A stretch of DNA of 64,000 nucleotides from Durusdinium trenchii (taxonomy: Eukaryota; Sar; Dinophyceae; Suessiales; Symbiodiniaceae). Below, piece after piece: positions 50,461-63,752 of this stretch. The notes under the pieces were generated by a model. That model did no database searches and was not told where the DNA came from. It saw only the letters and a program-made list of their open reading frames with translations. A program made the position numbers and the translations under genes. The stretch spans positions 9,847 through 73,846 of the forward strand of contig CAXAMN010004047.1 in the NCBI GenBank assembly GCA_963970005.1, read 5' to 3'. Each line of letters begins with the position of its first letter. Within the stretch, counting starts at the first letter, position 1.

Positions 50461-52539
50461 GGGCTCGTCGCCTGGCCATGTCGTCCCACGTCGCGAACTA
50501 ACGACGCAGAACTCGCCAGGGAGCCACGTCGCCCCGCTGCAAGGCGCCACACTGAGAACTCGCCTCCAAGGACTCCCGCAAGAGGAGCCTGGACCGATGA
50601 CGTCGTCTCCCCCAAAGAGCATACAAAACCAATACAAGTCAAAGATCTCATTTTACTGAGGATGGATGGTCATACAAAACCAATACTTAACGAGGTTAAA
50701 GACGACCAGGTTTTACTGGGTCTTTGGAATGGCAGGGATATATTAACTATAGTAAGGCACCCTTGCTTCTTCTATAGTAGTTCTATAGTAGTAATGCCCT
50801 TGTTACTGCTTCTTGCTACTAGTAGCACTGCTATAGGAGCTACTAGTAGTTTAAGTTGCTACTATATAGTACGAGTAGACCTTTCTTCCTTTTTGCTTTT
50901 TCATTGTTTCTAATAGCAATGGCCTCCAACCGTAAAGGCTAGGGACGGCGGTTGTGTTTGGGGCGCATCGGAATCACAGCGTTGAACCTCCAGTTCGCTT
51001 CCAATTCGTCACCCAAAACACAGGGACGTAGGCCTATATATCGGTGGCTTCGCTTCTCCATCGATCTGCATCGTCACTCTCACCGATGGAGAAGCGAAGC
51101 CGGTCCGGGCTCTACACCGCAGCACCGGTCTTGGTCTTCCCGGTCTTGGGCTCCCGGTCTTAGTGGGACGGAACTCATCCAGGTCTTCCTGCGCAAAGCA
51201 ACCCGTTGGCAGGATTGGGGCAATGGCAACGAAGGACGGACGTTTTGTACATGTGTTGTTTCCTCTTTTTTTTTCCAAGGCATTTCTTCTTCTACACGGA
51301 TTTTGAGGCATCTCATTTCCATCTTTTTCCACCTGGAAACGTGGCGTCATGTTCTTTTACACCGCTCACACCAGTCTCCTGGTCTTCCTCTGCAATGTGA
51401 CCTCCTTGGGGCTCCACCCAGAAATCGAGGCCCTGGCGTCGAGTGACTGTGGGTGAGGACGAAAAGGATCGGAACGGTCTATTTGTATGTTTATTGTTCC
51501 GTTCGTAGCTTCTTGCTCCGTTCGTAGTAAGGCACTTGTTCCTAGTAGCTTCTTGTTACTACTAGTAAGGCACTTGTTACTAGAAGCGATGCACTTGTTC
51601 CTAATAGCGAACCTTGCTCCGTTCGTAGTAAGGCCAGGAGCCCCGTTCGTAGCGTCCTTTTTCGTTCCGTTCGAGTCGCGATGCCCGAAATGCTCCGTTC
51701 GTAGCGTCCTCTAGTCTGATATGGGATACATGACTTCATGTGGCTTTGCGCACGGCTTTTGCGGGTTTGAACTTGCGCATTTCATGCGCACATCGAGAGA
51801 TCAAGCTGTGCTTCACCGAGCTCCGTTCTGAGGGCGATCTGAACCATGGCACGAGCGGGAAGCGATCTGAACAGCGAAGATCGTTTCGGACGATGAGAGC
51901 TCGTTCGCTTCAACCTATCGAGGTTCTCATCATCCCGTGGGGCCCGGGGGGGGGGGCCGCCCTGAACTCCTCAACTGCGCCTGGAAAATCGAAGCTTTTT
52001 CGGAGCGCACCCCCAATTCCCCTCCAAACAGGTGCAGGTCATTGGCACGGTTGCTTTCTTTTGGGTCGCGACGTAGGTCGCCGTCCTTGGGGAACAAAAC
52101 GGATCGTCACGGGGGTCGCCAACCTCCGACGGGCAACGGCCGTCGCCTCTTCTAAAAGCACCACACAGGCGCCCTGAGCACCACCGAGATCTGCCCAGCC
52201 AACGCCTCGTCGTTGGTCGGTCTGAGGAACCGCTTTCTGGGTGGCCTCCCCTTGTAGATGTGTCTGTTGCTGTATAGATGTGTTTTTTTGTAAAAACAAT
52301 TATGCAAGTCAAGTAAACATGCAACTCTTTTGGAGGAAACTACATGTACAACATTGTATAACCAAAAGGTGGTTCAGGTGCAATTTCATTTGGCCTTAGC
52401 TGGAAAGATCACATCGGTGGGAGGGTCCAAAGAAATCCACTGAAGTAGCTCTATAGTACTCACACTAGTACTCACCATTGCTCACCCTCATTATCCCTCA
52501 TCTGCTCAGATCAGATCTGCTCCATTTCTGCATGTTCGT

Positions 52540-52740
52540 TTCGCCTTTTCTCCATGTCCGTCTCCGTCTCCGCCTGGTGTTGGATCGTCTTCCTCTTCGG
52601 GCAACAACACGCGCACGGCGCCGCTAGAGGAGACCCACTGCGTGATAATGCACGAGCCCTTGGGCCTGACGCCAGGAAACGCGGACGCCGACAGACCCGT
52701 GTCGTCGGGGCGGTGGCGACGAAGGGGGGCAGCACGGCGA
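52540..52740 (-). CDS. Unassigned exon candidate
   Basis: The minus-strand frame reads TGLSASAFPGVRPKGSCIIT, then QWVSSSGAVRVLLPEEEDDP and a Gly/Asp-rich end. Its composition is coding-like and the splice sites are not fixed. The family is unknown. Confidence 0.35.
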
Positions 52741-53699
52741 CACCACGTCCGTTCGCTTTCAGGCTTTCGATGGAACGCACGTCGTCTGCAGCTCAGGCGC
52801 ATCGATGCAACTCTGCGGCTCCTCTCGTCCTGTCCGACTTCGGACGGAGACGGACAGATCGACTTTGGCAGGACAGATCGATGGATGGATGATTCGGTGT
52901 TTTTCGCGGGTGCTCCAAGGGTGATAGCTCATGATAATCTAATAGCGCTAATAGCTCATTGGCCTGACCACTTCGAAAGTTGCTTTTCCTACTTCCGCGC
53001 GACCGCTATCACAAGGCGTGGGTGGACCAATCAGGCTGGAAAACACACAAAAAACAGACTGGTTGGTGGGGGACTGTGAGGTACATCTCCCCATGTCCAA
53101 ACACATCCAACGAGTTTCAACAGGCATGTGATGTCTTCCCCCGCGGCCAACACGGCCGACCTCTGCTTCTCGGATGTGGAGCCATTCGATCTCCACCACA
53201 GCGGGCTTCCAAATCTTCAGCCTGTTGACGTGAACTGTGGAGACTCGAACTGATAGCTCCAGCCTTAGGCTGAGATGGCCTCCAGCTATGAAACATCTGC
53301 ATCAACTCTGTGCAGCGATCGTGGTCTGCCCACCTGAGCAGCTCATGAAGATGAGTGGTGGAAGCCGCATGGCGATTCTTCCAAACCATCTCCTGTGGCC
53401 GTGCCATGTCGGTGAAGTTCTGACATGGGACTCTCATGACTCTCATCCTGTGAAACAACACGCGCCGGGGTCAACTGTCTTTCAAATAACCCCGGACGTG
53501 ATGAAGTCCTGGGTGTGTTTGAGGTCTTTGGGATGCCTCACTTCATGCATGTCCCTGCCAACAACACACATGACATTGGCATATATGCAAAAACATCATC
53601 ATTTTTTCGCACGAAACCATTCACATGCTGCACCATGCTGCACCCTCTTCCCGGTGCGCATGCGCCGCGTAACCGTCTTCTCACTGCATGTCTTCTCGC

Positions 53700-53910
53700 C
53701 TTGTAGGGCGGCAAGGCCATGCGCTGCCAGTCGCACAAGGCTCGGCCCGTGCCCATGTTGTAAAGCAGCTCCGGGAGCGTCTGGAAAACGGAACGGAACA
53801 TCCGCGAGGCGAGAGGGGGCGGGAACTGGTCCGACCGGGTTCGGTCCGAAACGCCAGCGAGGCGGGTTCCCAAAACGGGAAAACCAACATCTGATCCAAC
53901 AGGAAACGCG
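53700..53910 (-). CDS. Unassigned exon candidate
   Basis: The minus-strand frame reads VGSDVGFPVLGTRLAGVSDR, then MFRSVFQTLPELLYNMGTGR and ALCDWQRMALPPYK. It covers the same bases as part of a long plus-strand frame (53,237-54,709), but the minus-strand reading has the better protein character and agrees with the strand of all other host exons. The family is unknown. Confidence 0.35.
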
Positions 53911-53936
53911 AAATACACAATCGCTGGAATTAGATG

Positions 53937-53956
53937 TATACCTAGATCTAGGTATA
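53937..53956. repeat. Perfect 20-bp palindrome
   Basis: tatacctagatctaggtata is a perfect self-complementary 20-mer. Its half-site resembles the arm tatacctgga of the hairpin element near the right end of the window. Confidence 0.75.
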
Positions 53957-54779
53957 GGGGTGATACCTTTTGGTTTCCAGCCGAGTTCTTTTTTCATGTC
54001 CGACCCCCATTTCCGTGGGCCACTCCCGGTTCCGACGCCTTTGGCTCCGGCTTCGGCACTTCAGGAGGCTTCACGTCCTGTGAAACTCGAAGCTTCATTT
54101 CATCGGGATCGAGGAACAAAAGCACTACAGTATATGAAGAACATTGAAGAACTATCTTACCCCCAAAAAACCACCACAACAAACACCACATCCCAAATAA
54201 AAAGGAACCGGTTTGAAAGCCACCGGACGTGTGGAACCGGTTCTCTTGCGCGCTGGACCGGACGAGAACCGGTTCTCCCCGCACCGGTTGTCTGGAAAAC
54301 ACCGTTCTCTGAATCCATTCGTTGGCCAAGCGTCTGGAATCCAAATGCCCAAGCCCGGCCAAACAATGGGCAGGTGGCCTTTCCGGCGGGCAGACCTGGA
54401 AGCGATGGAAGCGACAGCGTCGTAAATGGACGAGTCCCACGACGAAACGATCGGTTGTTCTGCCACTCCCAACCGACACTTGGACACAGACCGACTCCGA
54501 ATGATCAACTCGAAGTTCCTTTCGGACGAACTCAGACCGACTGGACGAACCCGCTGGCTCCGCTGGCTCCGCTGCTCGGTGCCCCCGACGGCAACTTGGA
54601 ACCTTTGGAGCCTCTGGAGCTGAGCTCCTCGGGCAGCTCCAGCTCTGGTGCTTGGCCTCGGGACGCAGCAGAGGGACTTGGGCCTCTATTAGGGTCCATC
54701 GGTCCATAGGTCTATCTATTTGTCGGGGCATTGGAATCCGAGGTGGCACGGTCGAAAAGGATAAACATACATTCATGGT

Positions 54780-57700
54780 TTCAGGATCACTGAATGAGGC
54801 GTTCTTGAGTCATTGACACCACGCCAGTGCGCATAAAAGCAGTGCTGATCACTTAGAGTGCTTTGGACAGCACACCATGAAATGGAGGTGCAAGCCATGC
54901 CGGAAAAGCAAACAGTAGAGGCATCCATCGTCCAGTTGCTACCCCATCGAACTTTCCACCCCCCAAAAAAGAATGTTTCTTCCCCCGTGTATTCCCCCCA
55001 AAGCCGGATGCACGCCAATGAAGTCTGTAAAGTTGAAGCTCCTTGCCGCTACTAGTAGCGAACATTGCGACCAAAACCCCCCCATTCATCCCCCATCTGC
55101 GGCTCGGCGGCTGGGCTGCTTTCGAAAGTGCGGCATTCCCTGGCGTTGCTGCGTGCGCGGCTGACGACCAAAGGTTGATCTGGTAAAGGTTCGACTTCGT
55201 CTCGATGGCTAGAGAAAGAAATAGGTGCACTTGCCGTCGCATTTTGTTTTGATCACTGTGTGCTTTCCAACATACGGACATCATAGACATCGATAGACAT
55301 TCTTCGATTCGAAGCTGCACTTTGTGGATGAGATTTTCATGTGCAAACAATGCATTTGCACTGCGCATTTGCGCATCCTAGTGATTCAATATGATTCAAT
55401 TGTATATAGCCACTCTATCGAAAGGAACCACATGGAAGCACCTTGCTGCCTTTGCTCCGCTCTCTAAAAACCACTGGGCCCCTGGGGCAAAGAGAAGAGG
55501 GTTAAATGGAGTCAACGTCAATTCCGCAAACTGAAACCTGCGGTTCTGCAGGTTCTTGACCAACCGCCCCTCGGCCACTGCCATCGCCGGAATCGCCTTC
55601 GGATTGCAAAGGCTCACCTCAACACCGGGGTGGTTGCTGGTCACGGTCGTCCTTTCTTAAGCAAATTGAGGAGACGAACGGAGTGACTAGACGTGAGGAA
55701 GGTCGAGGTTGTGAGGAAGGTCATGGCGAGCGAGTTGTTTCTTTGAACGCACTTGACTGAAACGTCATGATGGTCGAAATCGACCCACTGACCTTAAGCT
55801 GCAAGGAAACCATGTCCCGCACAAGTCTAAAGAAAGCTCCGCAGAGATCGAATTCACAGCTGAAGTGAATTCACTGACCTGAACTGTTCAAAAACAACAC
55901 ATGACAGGGGAACTTCCAAAAAGGCCCTATCCTTCTACGCCTTCCTAACCCATCCGTTGAAGGGCGCTAAAACCCGGCCACCGCCTTCAAACCCCATCGC
56001 CGAGGGACCCATCCGCCACCTTCCAGGTCCGGCAGCCGCGCGCGGAAGCCCAAGATCTCGGCGAAGTGCCGGAGGCGATAGCCCCGCGGCATCTTGGCCC
56101 AGGCGTCGCTGCCCACGTCTTGGCCTCGGACGGACCGACCGATGCTTCGACGAGGGTGCTGGGTGGAGCCGACAGAGCGCGGCGTTTGGGCCGGATGGCA
56201 TGCGATGGCGTGCGATGGCCCCTTCTGCTTTTTGGAAAGTGAAGAGGTGGATGATTGGTTCATGGGTCAGCTCTCCGATGAAGAACGGCTTTAGGACCAT
56301 AATATACTGCTTATAGTATTTGGACAATGCGTCATGCGTTTTTTTCAGCCAAGAGGCCAATGGAGACGGTCAACTCGTTTTGATCCAATGGCAGCACAGC
56401 AAAGAAGGGTCCTTCTAAGAAATTCCCGTCCTCCGGAGGCTTTGCGCCTGGCCGGATTTCAAGAACTGACCGGACGGGTGTGACATCATGTGATGACGGT
56501 GAGATCCTTTTCTCTTTAAATTCATTTTATAGAACTTAAAATTGAGAGACATGTTCTTCTTTTCTTCTGATTCTAATTTCTCTATATCTCTTACATCTCT
56601 CTTCTATTTTTCTTCCAGATTATTTGGGTCTTGTGTTCTTATGTCTCACATCTCTTCTTCGACCCGCTCCACATCACTCCAACTGGACCCCACCACTGCA
56701 CCGCCTGCGTAGAGTTGCCCCTCCGGAAGCTCTGGCCACTCGTCCACAGGCGCCACCATGGCCTGGTCGCGGAGGTCGGCGTTGGCGTTGGAGGAGGTCG
56801 CGGAGGTCCGGAGATGTTGCTGAGTATGGCCCAACTGAAGGCCCCTTCATCAAGGAGCACGGAGTCCTTTAAGACCTCCAGATTGTCCTGCAAGACCTCG
56901 CTACGTAAGCCTGAGTTCATTTCCGGAATGCCCCACGAAGAGATGCAGCTCGATCATGCCTCCTCCTTCTCTCTGCAGGTCCAAGTCTTCACACCAAAAA
57001 ATTCACATGCTTGCAATAGAGAAGCGCTAGTAGGTTGGAGGCCCCTGGGGTAGGTTGGAGGCCATTTCTATGTCACTTGGAGTCTAAACGGAAGCCCGTC
57101 CCGACCTCCCTTCGGTCGCTTCGACCAAGCCGCCGTCGCTCCGTCGCTCCCTCGCGTCGACGGCGACAGCCCGACCGCGACCGCGTGCGTCGACGCCTTC
57201 ATTAAAGGACGACCGTCTCGCATGGCATAGCTCACGTAGCCTGTGGAGCGGTCCGTGGATCACCGGGAGCTATGCCGCACTTGGCAAATCGTCAAGCTCA
57301 GTGAGCTGACTAATGCTGTGAGAACTGTCAGTCATGCTGCGTGCGAGAGATAAAAGTCAACCAAATGCCGGAGACCTGGATGACTGTTTGAAATCCTTCA
57401 GAGATGTCTTGCTCTGAAACTTGATCTTATATCTTATGTGCCTGTTGCTGCGTCGCCCTCTGGATCTTGTGGTGGAATTAGAACCGTGGCAATGCCTGAA
57501 TCGCCGCGACTCGACGACTCGACCGGCAGGAATCTCCTCTGATCATGGAAGCCACGTTAGACGAAAACCGAAGAGACCGGCAATCAGGATAAGCAGGTGA
57601 ACCAACAGGCTGTTCTTACCGAACCAAACGAATTTGAGACCAAGAAATATCACAAAGCCAATTAGCGGATGAAAGACTGGGATCGCCTGTCTTCTCATCA

Positions 57701-58980
57701 AAGGTCTGTACGATGATCAATCGTCCTGCCGTTGTGTGTTGAGTCAACAGAATCCTTCACAGTCACTTTCTCACAAACAAGAGAGACCATCTGGATTCTC
57801 TTGCACAGCATCACAGCCTAATACACATGCCATTACACCGCCCCATCTGGAACTCAAGAAAAGACACCTTCGGATGCCTTCACTTCGCGCCACTTCGCTT
57901 CGCTCGAACGTCGGATGCTTCGTCACTGCGCTGTCGGATGCCGTCCTTTCTCCCAGTGCTCGATGGGTTCACCCGTGAGGCTGGGAGTTGGATAGACCTC
58001 ACGGGAGCCGCGGCCGCGCGGGGAAGGACGATGTTTCTAGTTGAAGACTTTTGTTAGGTTGTTGTTCACGGGTTTTTTGGGTGAAGAAAATGCGGTAAAT
58101 TCATGATGACATCTAGGGGGAACACATTATATCAAACACACACACACACACACAAGTCCTCAACTTGATTGCAGAACTTTCATATTGCGAGCAAATATGC
58201 ACGAAACCGAAGAGCCGCATAGAAGAACGCTGCTGTGTTCGCTAAGGGCGCAGCATTCAGGAACCAGTCATCTGCCTTCTGTATCTCCAGTGCTTCTGGA
58301 TCAATACCTCCGTCTCATCACGCGGTGACAACAACGGGTGTGCCTTCCATCTCTCTCCCCTCGCGACCCTCCCCTCCGCGTTCTCTCTCTCTCTCTCAGC
58401 TTCTTTCTGATGAATGCATACTATGACAGACAGGACGCACATATGACATCACAAGTCATGTTGGCGAGTTTGGGAGCACTGGTGCACCGAGTTTGGGAAA
58501 CTTAAGAATCCCCAAGGAGGTCTTGGTTCAACGCCTCCAGCCCAAGACTGGGCTCTTGTGGCACGGGCCGGTGGTTTCCCTTGGCATCTCCGTCGGCATG
58601 GTGGCGTGGCATCGATTTCTTCAGCTGAGTTGCAACAGAGTTCCCAACTTCTGTTCAGAAGCAAATCGTCCAATCCTCCCGTCTTGATCCTCGGTCGACC
58701 GAATGAACGAAGGAAGAAGGACGCGTATGTGTTTGTGAAAGACCACACGACATTTGGTGTGTTTGACGAAAACAATAAAACAAGCTGGCCATACATCATA
58801 ATTTCGGACGATCCAAATTCTTCCCATAAATTGAAGTGTTCACTTTCGTCCTCAAATCTTCCAGGTTCCATCCTCTTCCACCAGCATATATCCTTGATCC
58901 ACATGGATCTTCCCTCTCCCTCTATCCATGCGCTGCTTCATTCACAGTAATCCTCTCTGTTAACCTCCCAACCCCTCCGC
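54780..58980. other. Mostly non-coding stretch with two weak minus-strand exon candidates
   Basis: Candidates are about 56,215-55,990 (AWAKMPRGYRLRHFAEILGF, then RARLPDLE) and the exon listed at 56,646. A (CA)n run lies at about 58,134-58,156 and a (CT)n run near 58,382-58,400. Copies of the 21-bp repeat lie at 57,030-57,065. No other gene is supported. Confidence 0.4.
56646..56762 (-). CDS. Unassigned exon candidate ending in a stop
   Basis: After a CAG acceptor the minus-strand frame reads AMVAPVDEWPELPEGQLYAG, then GAVVGSSWSDVERVEEEM and a stop at 56,646. It looks like the C-terminal exon of a minus-strand gene. The family is unknown. Confidence 0.4.
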   Translation of the reverse strand, partial: AMVAPVDEWPELPEGQLYAGGAVVGSSWSDVERVEEEM

Positions 58981-59085
58981 CGTGTTCTCCGCCGTGTTCG
59001 CCAAGGAGCACCTCGTTGACCCCCCAGGTGCTGCGCCCCTGCACCGGCGACACGTAGAGCGGTCGACCCCACACGGGATCCGTCA
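58960..59085 (-). CDS. Unassigned exon candidate
   Basis: The minus-strand frame reads DPVWGRPLYVSPVQGRSTWG, then VNEVLLGEHGGEHGGGVGR. It has good coding character. The family is unknown and the boundaries are approximate. Confidence 0.35.
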
Positions 59086-59345
59086 CTTGCCGCCAGCCAC
59101 CTCAGACGCGACGTCTCAAAAGGACGGAGGACGAGTGACGGATTTGGGATTTGGGAGAACAATCCATGACTATTATATAATCCATGACTATTAATCCAAT
59201 GAATCCAGTGAGACACCAAAAGCGACATGTTTAATGACATGAAAGTGTTGTTTTTAACAAGCATGCTGTTCTAAAAAATTGTTCTAAACAACGCACTCGG
59301 TGAATCCTTTGGATCCACCAACTGTGCGACTCCGTCTTCACCTCT

Positions 59346-59627
59346 TCACCAGCTCGGACGGGCGCCGGGCTCGCGGCACGGATCCACCCACACTAGGCTG
59401 CCCCCGCCAATCACCGTCTCGCGCTGCTCTTGCTTCTCGGGAGGCCCCACAAATTGACTGGCCACTTTCCTGACGAGGACGGCCCGGCCGGCTGACCGAG
59501 ACAGGTCGACTCGGGCCGTGGGAAAGGGAACGTTCGGGGCAATGGGGATCTCCTTGGCAAAACCCATGGGAGGAATCGATTGGCATCGATTGGCATCCTC
59601 ATCTGATGCCACACACTTCCGATGCAA
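59346..59627 (-). CDS. Unassigned exon candidate
   Basis: The minus-strand frame reads SIPPMGFAKEIPIAPNVPFP, then TARVDLSRSAGRAVLVRKVA and SQFVGPPEKQEQRETVIGGG, ending at a stop at 59,346. It is one of the clearest coding stretches of the right end. The family is unknown. Confidence 0.4.
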   Translation of the reverse strand: MHRKCVASDEDANRCQSIPPMGFAKEIPIAPNVPFPTARVDLSRSAGRAVLVRKVASQFVGPPEKQEQRETVIGGGSLVWVDPCREPGARPSW

Positions 59628-61739
59628 ATCCTCACGACCCTCTTCTTATTCCCACCCCCTTCCGCACCATCGGAAGCCGCTCCAACACCCGTGCTGAGCA
59701 TCGGCCATTCCAACACCCGCGGCGTTCGTGGCGTGTGGTGTCGGCTGGTGGACCTGGCGAGCTCCGTGGTTCTGATGGGTGGGTGATGGGTGATCCTACC
59801 CTGCTCTACCAGTCCAAAGACCCAAAAAGCAAACAATAGTCTAATAGATTCTAATATAATAGTATGATATACTGTGATATACTATACTGTTTTCTTTTCT
59901 ATAAAGGATCTCATGTTCTTTTAGAAACCCAGGGCAGTTACCACTCTCGCTGGTCACCAGTGGTTCCACATGGTTCCACTTCGACTAACACCAAACGAAT
60001 CGGGAAGGTGATGGCCCATGCTCATGGAATGCCGGAATGCCGGCGTCACACGCGTCACGCCGCAGAGTCCACGCCTGGAGGAGCTCCTACGCTCGGAACT
60101 CCTCCTGAGACGCAACGTGGCGAGCACAAGGGACGGAGCGAACTCGGCCCAGGTCGGATGACGAAGTGTTGAGAGAAGGAAGTGAAGGTAAGTGTTGAGC
60201 ATATACCTACGGGCCTGGGAGTTCTGGATGTAGATGGTACAAAGCTTGGTGGATCATAGTTGAACAGTTGCCCCATGTTGCCGCACTTGCCACCAAACCA
60301 GTTCAACGAAGGAACTGCAACCACCCAGTGCATCACCTGCGGATGATCTCATGACAATCTCACAATGTGAAGATGATTTCGCATGAGGAGCCATTGTGAA
60401 AACTTGCGAGTGTGGGTAGGTGTGCATTGAATTAGGGAGACCTCCCAAAGACCTGCTGGAAGAAGGAAAATAGACCAAAATGACCAAAGCCCATTGGTTA
60501 CGTTGGTTCGGCATCTCCACAGGTCCACAACTATGGTAACATAAACACACCAGCAGTTTTGGTGCTTCATGGAGGAAGTCGGTGTGCCCCTGTCACACCC
60601 CCCAACTCCATGTGACTCCTGCGTGGAACACCCTTTTGGGAATCTGCTTTTCGTGTCAGGTGGTGTCGTTTGTTTCGTTCCAAATCGTTGCTGTGGTTCC
60701 AAAAGCCATTCCCAAACACTTCATGTATGTCATATATATCCACCAGGAGTCACAAAGGGGTGGTTTTTCGTTTCTAAGTGACTGGATGTTCTGGGCACCC
60801 CAAACCTCCATGGATCGCACCCCTTTGTGACTGGCATATGCCTGTACACAGCCAGTAAGGGCCTCACCGACACCGACTCCAACTCCCTTCGTCCTGGAGC
60901 CCAACTTCGATCCATGTCGACTGAGGACTTTGGAGCTGTGCCTGGCTTCGCCAACCAGTCCAACCGGTCCGGTTTGAGGGCCGAGATGGAAGAAACCACG
61001 GTGATCCAAGAAAGGATCCAAAAGGAGCCTTCTGTGAAGGAACAGTCACGGCCGAAGTTGGTCCAATTGAATAGCTTAGCTAATTAGCTTTCATGGGAAA
61101 GAGGCACCGGTTTCAGCGGATTTCCCCAGGCTGTCAGCCACAGCCACGTATGGAGATGGATGGCACGGTCGTGTTGGACGGTCATGTTGGGCACAAGTGT
61201 GGGTCAAAAGCAGGAGACCTTGGTTGACGTATAAGGTCTTTAGCTACATGGTGGACTGGTCGGGCTCCGGTGGGTCACGACCCATCCCCATGTCGACCCA
61301 TCCACATGCGTCGTCGACCACACGTGAGGTGGCCTGAGCTGTTCGATGCTTTCCACAGCCCAGCCATCCAGCAGTACTCTCCCACGTGCCTAGCTGAGTT
61401 CTTGGAAGACAAGGACCTCGAGACCAAATCCGTTCGTTCTTCGGATCGTTGCACCGTGTCAGACAGCACTCTTCTCTCGAGAAGGACAATTCAATCAGAA
61501 CGAAAAGTAACAAAGGCATCGCTATATAGCTACTAAGCTTCTTGCTACTATATAGTATAACGCACTTAGACTTGTTACTGAACGAAAGTGATGCACTTGT
61601 TACTGAACGAGTCTTTCCTCTCTCACCAGGCTGGTTCGGTTCGGACCGTCTGGTCGCTCCAAGAGGCTGAGAATCACAAGCCAAAAGATCTTGAGCTTCA
61701 TCAATGCACTTCAAGGCCTCCAAGGTGTCCTCGGTGCGA

Positions 61740-61890
61740 TATGCGATATGCGATGCTCGATGCTCCGCCCCGTCGTGTCGTACGCCCGCGCGTTTGGGAG
61801 TGGGTTTGGAGCACGAATGGTGGCCACATCTCTGAATCCTTCCTCAAGCATTCCAGCCATCTCCACCACGTCAAGGCTTGTCCAAACGTC
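61740..61890 (-). CDS. Unassigned exon candidate
   Basis: The minus-strand frame reads VWTSLDVVEMAGMLEEGFRD, then VATIRAPNPLPNARAYDTTG and RSIEHRISHIAPR. A neighbouring frame at 61,723-61,600 (EALKCIDEAQDLLACDSQPL) could be the next exon. The family is unknown. Confidence 0.4.
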
Positions 61891-62329
61891 ATTGCATCAC
61901 CAAGCTCCTCTTTTTCGATGTCTTGACGACCAACAACTCCCCCAACAACTCCCCGGAGCTGACCCGCCAAAAACACCCATCCAAGCCAAAAGCACTGCTT
62001 TCGGCCCGCCCCTTTCGGCCGAACACCCCTGCCGCCGGCCACCTCGCCGGACGCCGAGGAGCCATTCCTTGGGCTTCCAGCTCCTGGCGAACGGTGGCTC
62101 CCAGACCATGGTCAAGAAAGACTCATTGAAAGGGTTCTAGGGTGCTACTGGGCAGTGTGTTCTTTTCTTGGAAGGGTCTGCGATGGGTATGTGTGCCTAT
62201 AAAGAATAGCCCATCCTTTTCCCGCTTCTGAATCGACTGCCATGCAAGCAGGGTCATTCTTTTGGAATGCCCATGGACCCCCGCATCTTCTTATCTTCAG
62301 ACTTGAGACCGAGAAGCAAGCCGCAAAGC

Positions 62330-62590
62330 AAAGCGAAGAAAAGCAAAGATCGGTGATTCCTGTCCCCCTTCAGAGTTCTGAATGAGCCCACGCCACGCTC
62401 TCGAGCCGGGGTCACTCGCACTAAGCAAACGTCCGTCCCAGCGGTCCCAGCAGGTCCCGTCCGTCCCAAAAGAGGTGTCCTTCAAGTGCTCATTCAACTC
62501 CCGTTGGATACCTCGCACGGAGGCCCCGGCGCCGGATTTCAGACCAAGCTGTAGGCTGGTGACTTCTGATTCGCCCCACCGTGGGTCACC
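62330..62590 (-). CDS. Unassigned exon candidate
   Basis: The minus-strand frame reads DPRWGESEVTSLQLGLKSGA, then GASVRGIQRELNEHLKDTSF and GLIQNSEGGQ. It has strong coding character over about 75 residues. The family is unknown. Confidence 0.4.
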
Positions 62591-63199
62591 AGCGTGGCCA
62601 AAAAAACACATACCATTGGCTCGTGGATTTTAAAAAGATCCATGGCAAGGACGTAGGTGTTTCTGCATGGAAAAACACCGATGCAAAGTTCAGTCAATTC
62701 ATGTCAATTCCCTTCGTCTTCATGGCGTCTTCACAGGGTTTGGCGCCAAGATGCGTTGGTTGGAGGTCTCTTCCAAGATTCGTCTCACAGTTGCAGATCC
62801 ATCGAGACGCACCACGCTGATCCAACCACCCGCAAAATGAGCATCTTCCTGGCCGTAGGAAGCTGCAGCAGGCAGTCATTTTATAACATGACATGTTATC
62901 ACTATCCCGGAGAAAAAGACATGAACATCTCAATGATGTAAGATGCGGGTTCCAGTGCTGAGAAGGAATCCTTCACCTTCTTCAGCGAACCCTGCAGATG
63001 ATGAATCCGAAGAATAGGAATAGGCCAAGCTCCCCAACTGGTGCTTTTCCACAGGAAGCATGTCTACTATATAGTTGGGCCCATGATTCTCTCATCTTCC
63101 AGTCAAAGGGCGTCGCGCTCCGTCCGCGCGTCGCGGTCCGCACCTCTTCGAGCCATCCCAGTAAGGCACGAGTGCCTTCGATCAAATGCAGTCGGACTT

Positions 63200-63440
63200 C
63201 AGCACCTGCACGCCTCGGGTGGTGACACGTCGTCGCACGCAGCGTGGTGCGGACGGAGACCTCTGTGGGTCGGAAGAAACGTCCCAGGTCGCTGGAATGT
63301 GTCTGGAATGTCTAGGTTTTCCTTCTCCACTTTGGTCACTTCAGCATGTGGATCTTCCAAGAAAGCAGTTTCACATCTGTCGTTTGGATGGGTTGCCGTA
63401 TAGATGACAAAAACTGGCCTGCACATGTTGCACGCCATTT
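63200..63440 (-). CDS. Unassigned exon candidate starting MACNMCRPVF
   Basis: The minus-strand frame reads MACNMCRPVFVIYTATHPND, then RCETAFLEDPHAEVTKVEKE and NLDIPDTFQRPGTFLP. It has good coding character; residues from about 61 onward are less convincing. The family is unknown. Confidence 0.4.
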
Positions 63441-63752
63441 TCACCTCCAACGACTGGATGGGTTTCGCCGATGACCAGACGTTTCGCAATCTGCAATCAG
63501 ATTGGAAGATCTGCTCTGCTCCACCTCCCCAGGCACAGCTCCACCTTCCCCTTCCCTCCTTTTTCGCCTCTTGCGACACCAAGGCGCAGCCAGCCCAGGA
63601 GGTTGCTCCGCGGGTCCCGGGTCTCGGTGACCGCCAGCGCCGTGTCGTTGGGCCCCCGGCGGTGCGGCGGCGCCGGGAGCACCGTCCTCGTGGGCGGTTT
63701 TCACCACGCCGGCGGGGTTCGACGTTCTTCTGCCCGGGCGTTTTGGTTGTCG

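Noticed and set aside
53237..54709. 490-codon plus-strand open frame
   Set aside because: Composition is Pro/Ser/Arg-rich without motifs, it runs through several minus-strand exon candidates with better protein character, and its strand disagrees with all other host exons. GC-rich DNA with few stops explains it.
60827..61087. 86-codon plus-strand frame starting MTGICLYTAS
   Set aside because: Looks somewhat protein-like, but the minus strand over the same bases is equally plausible and there is no motif, neighbour or splice evidence to decide.
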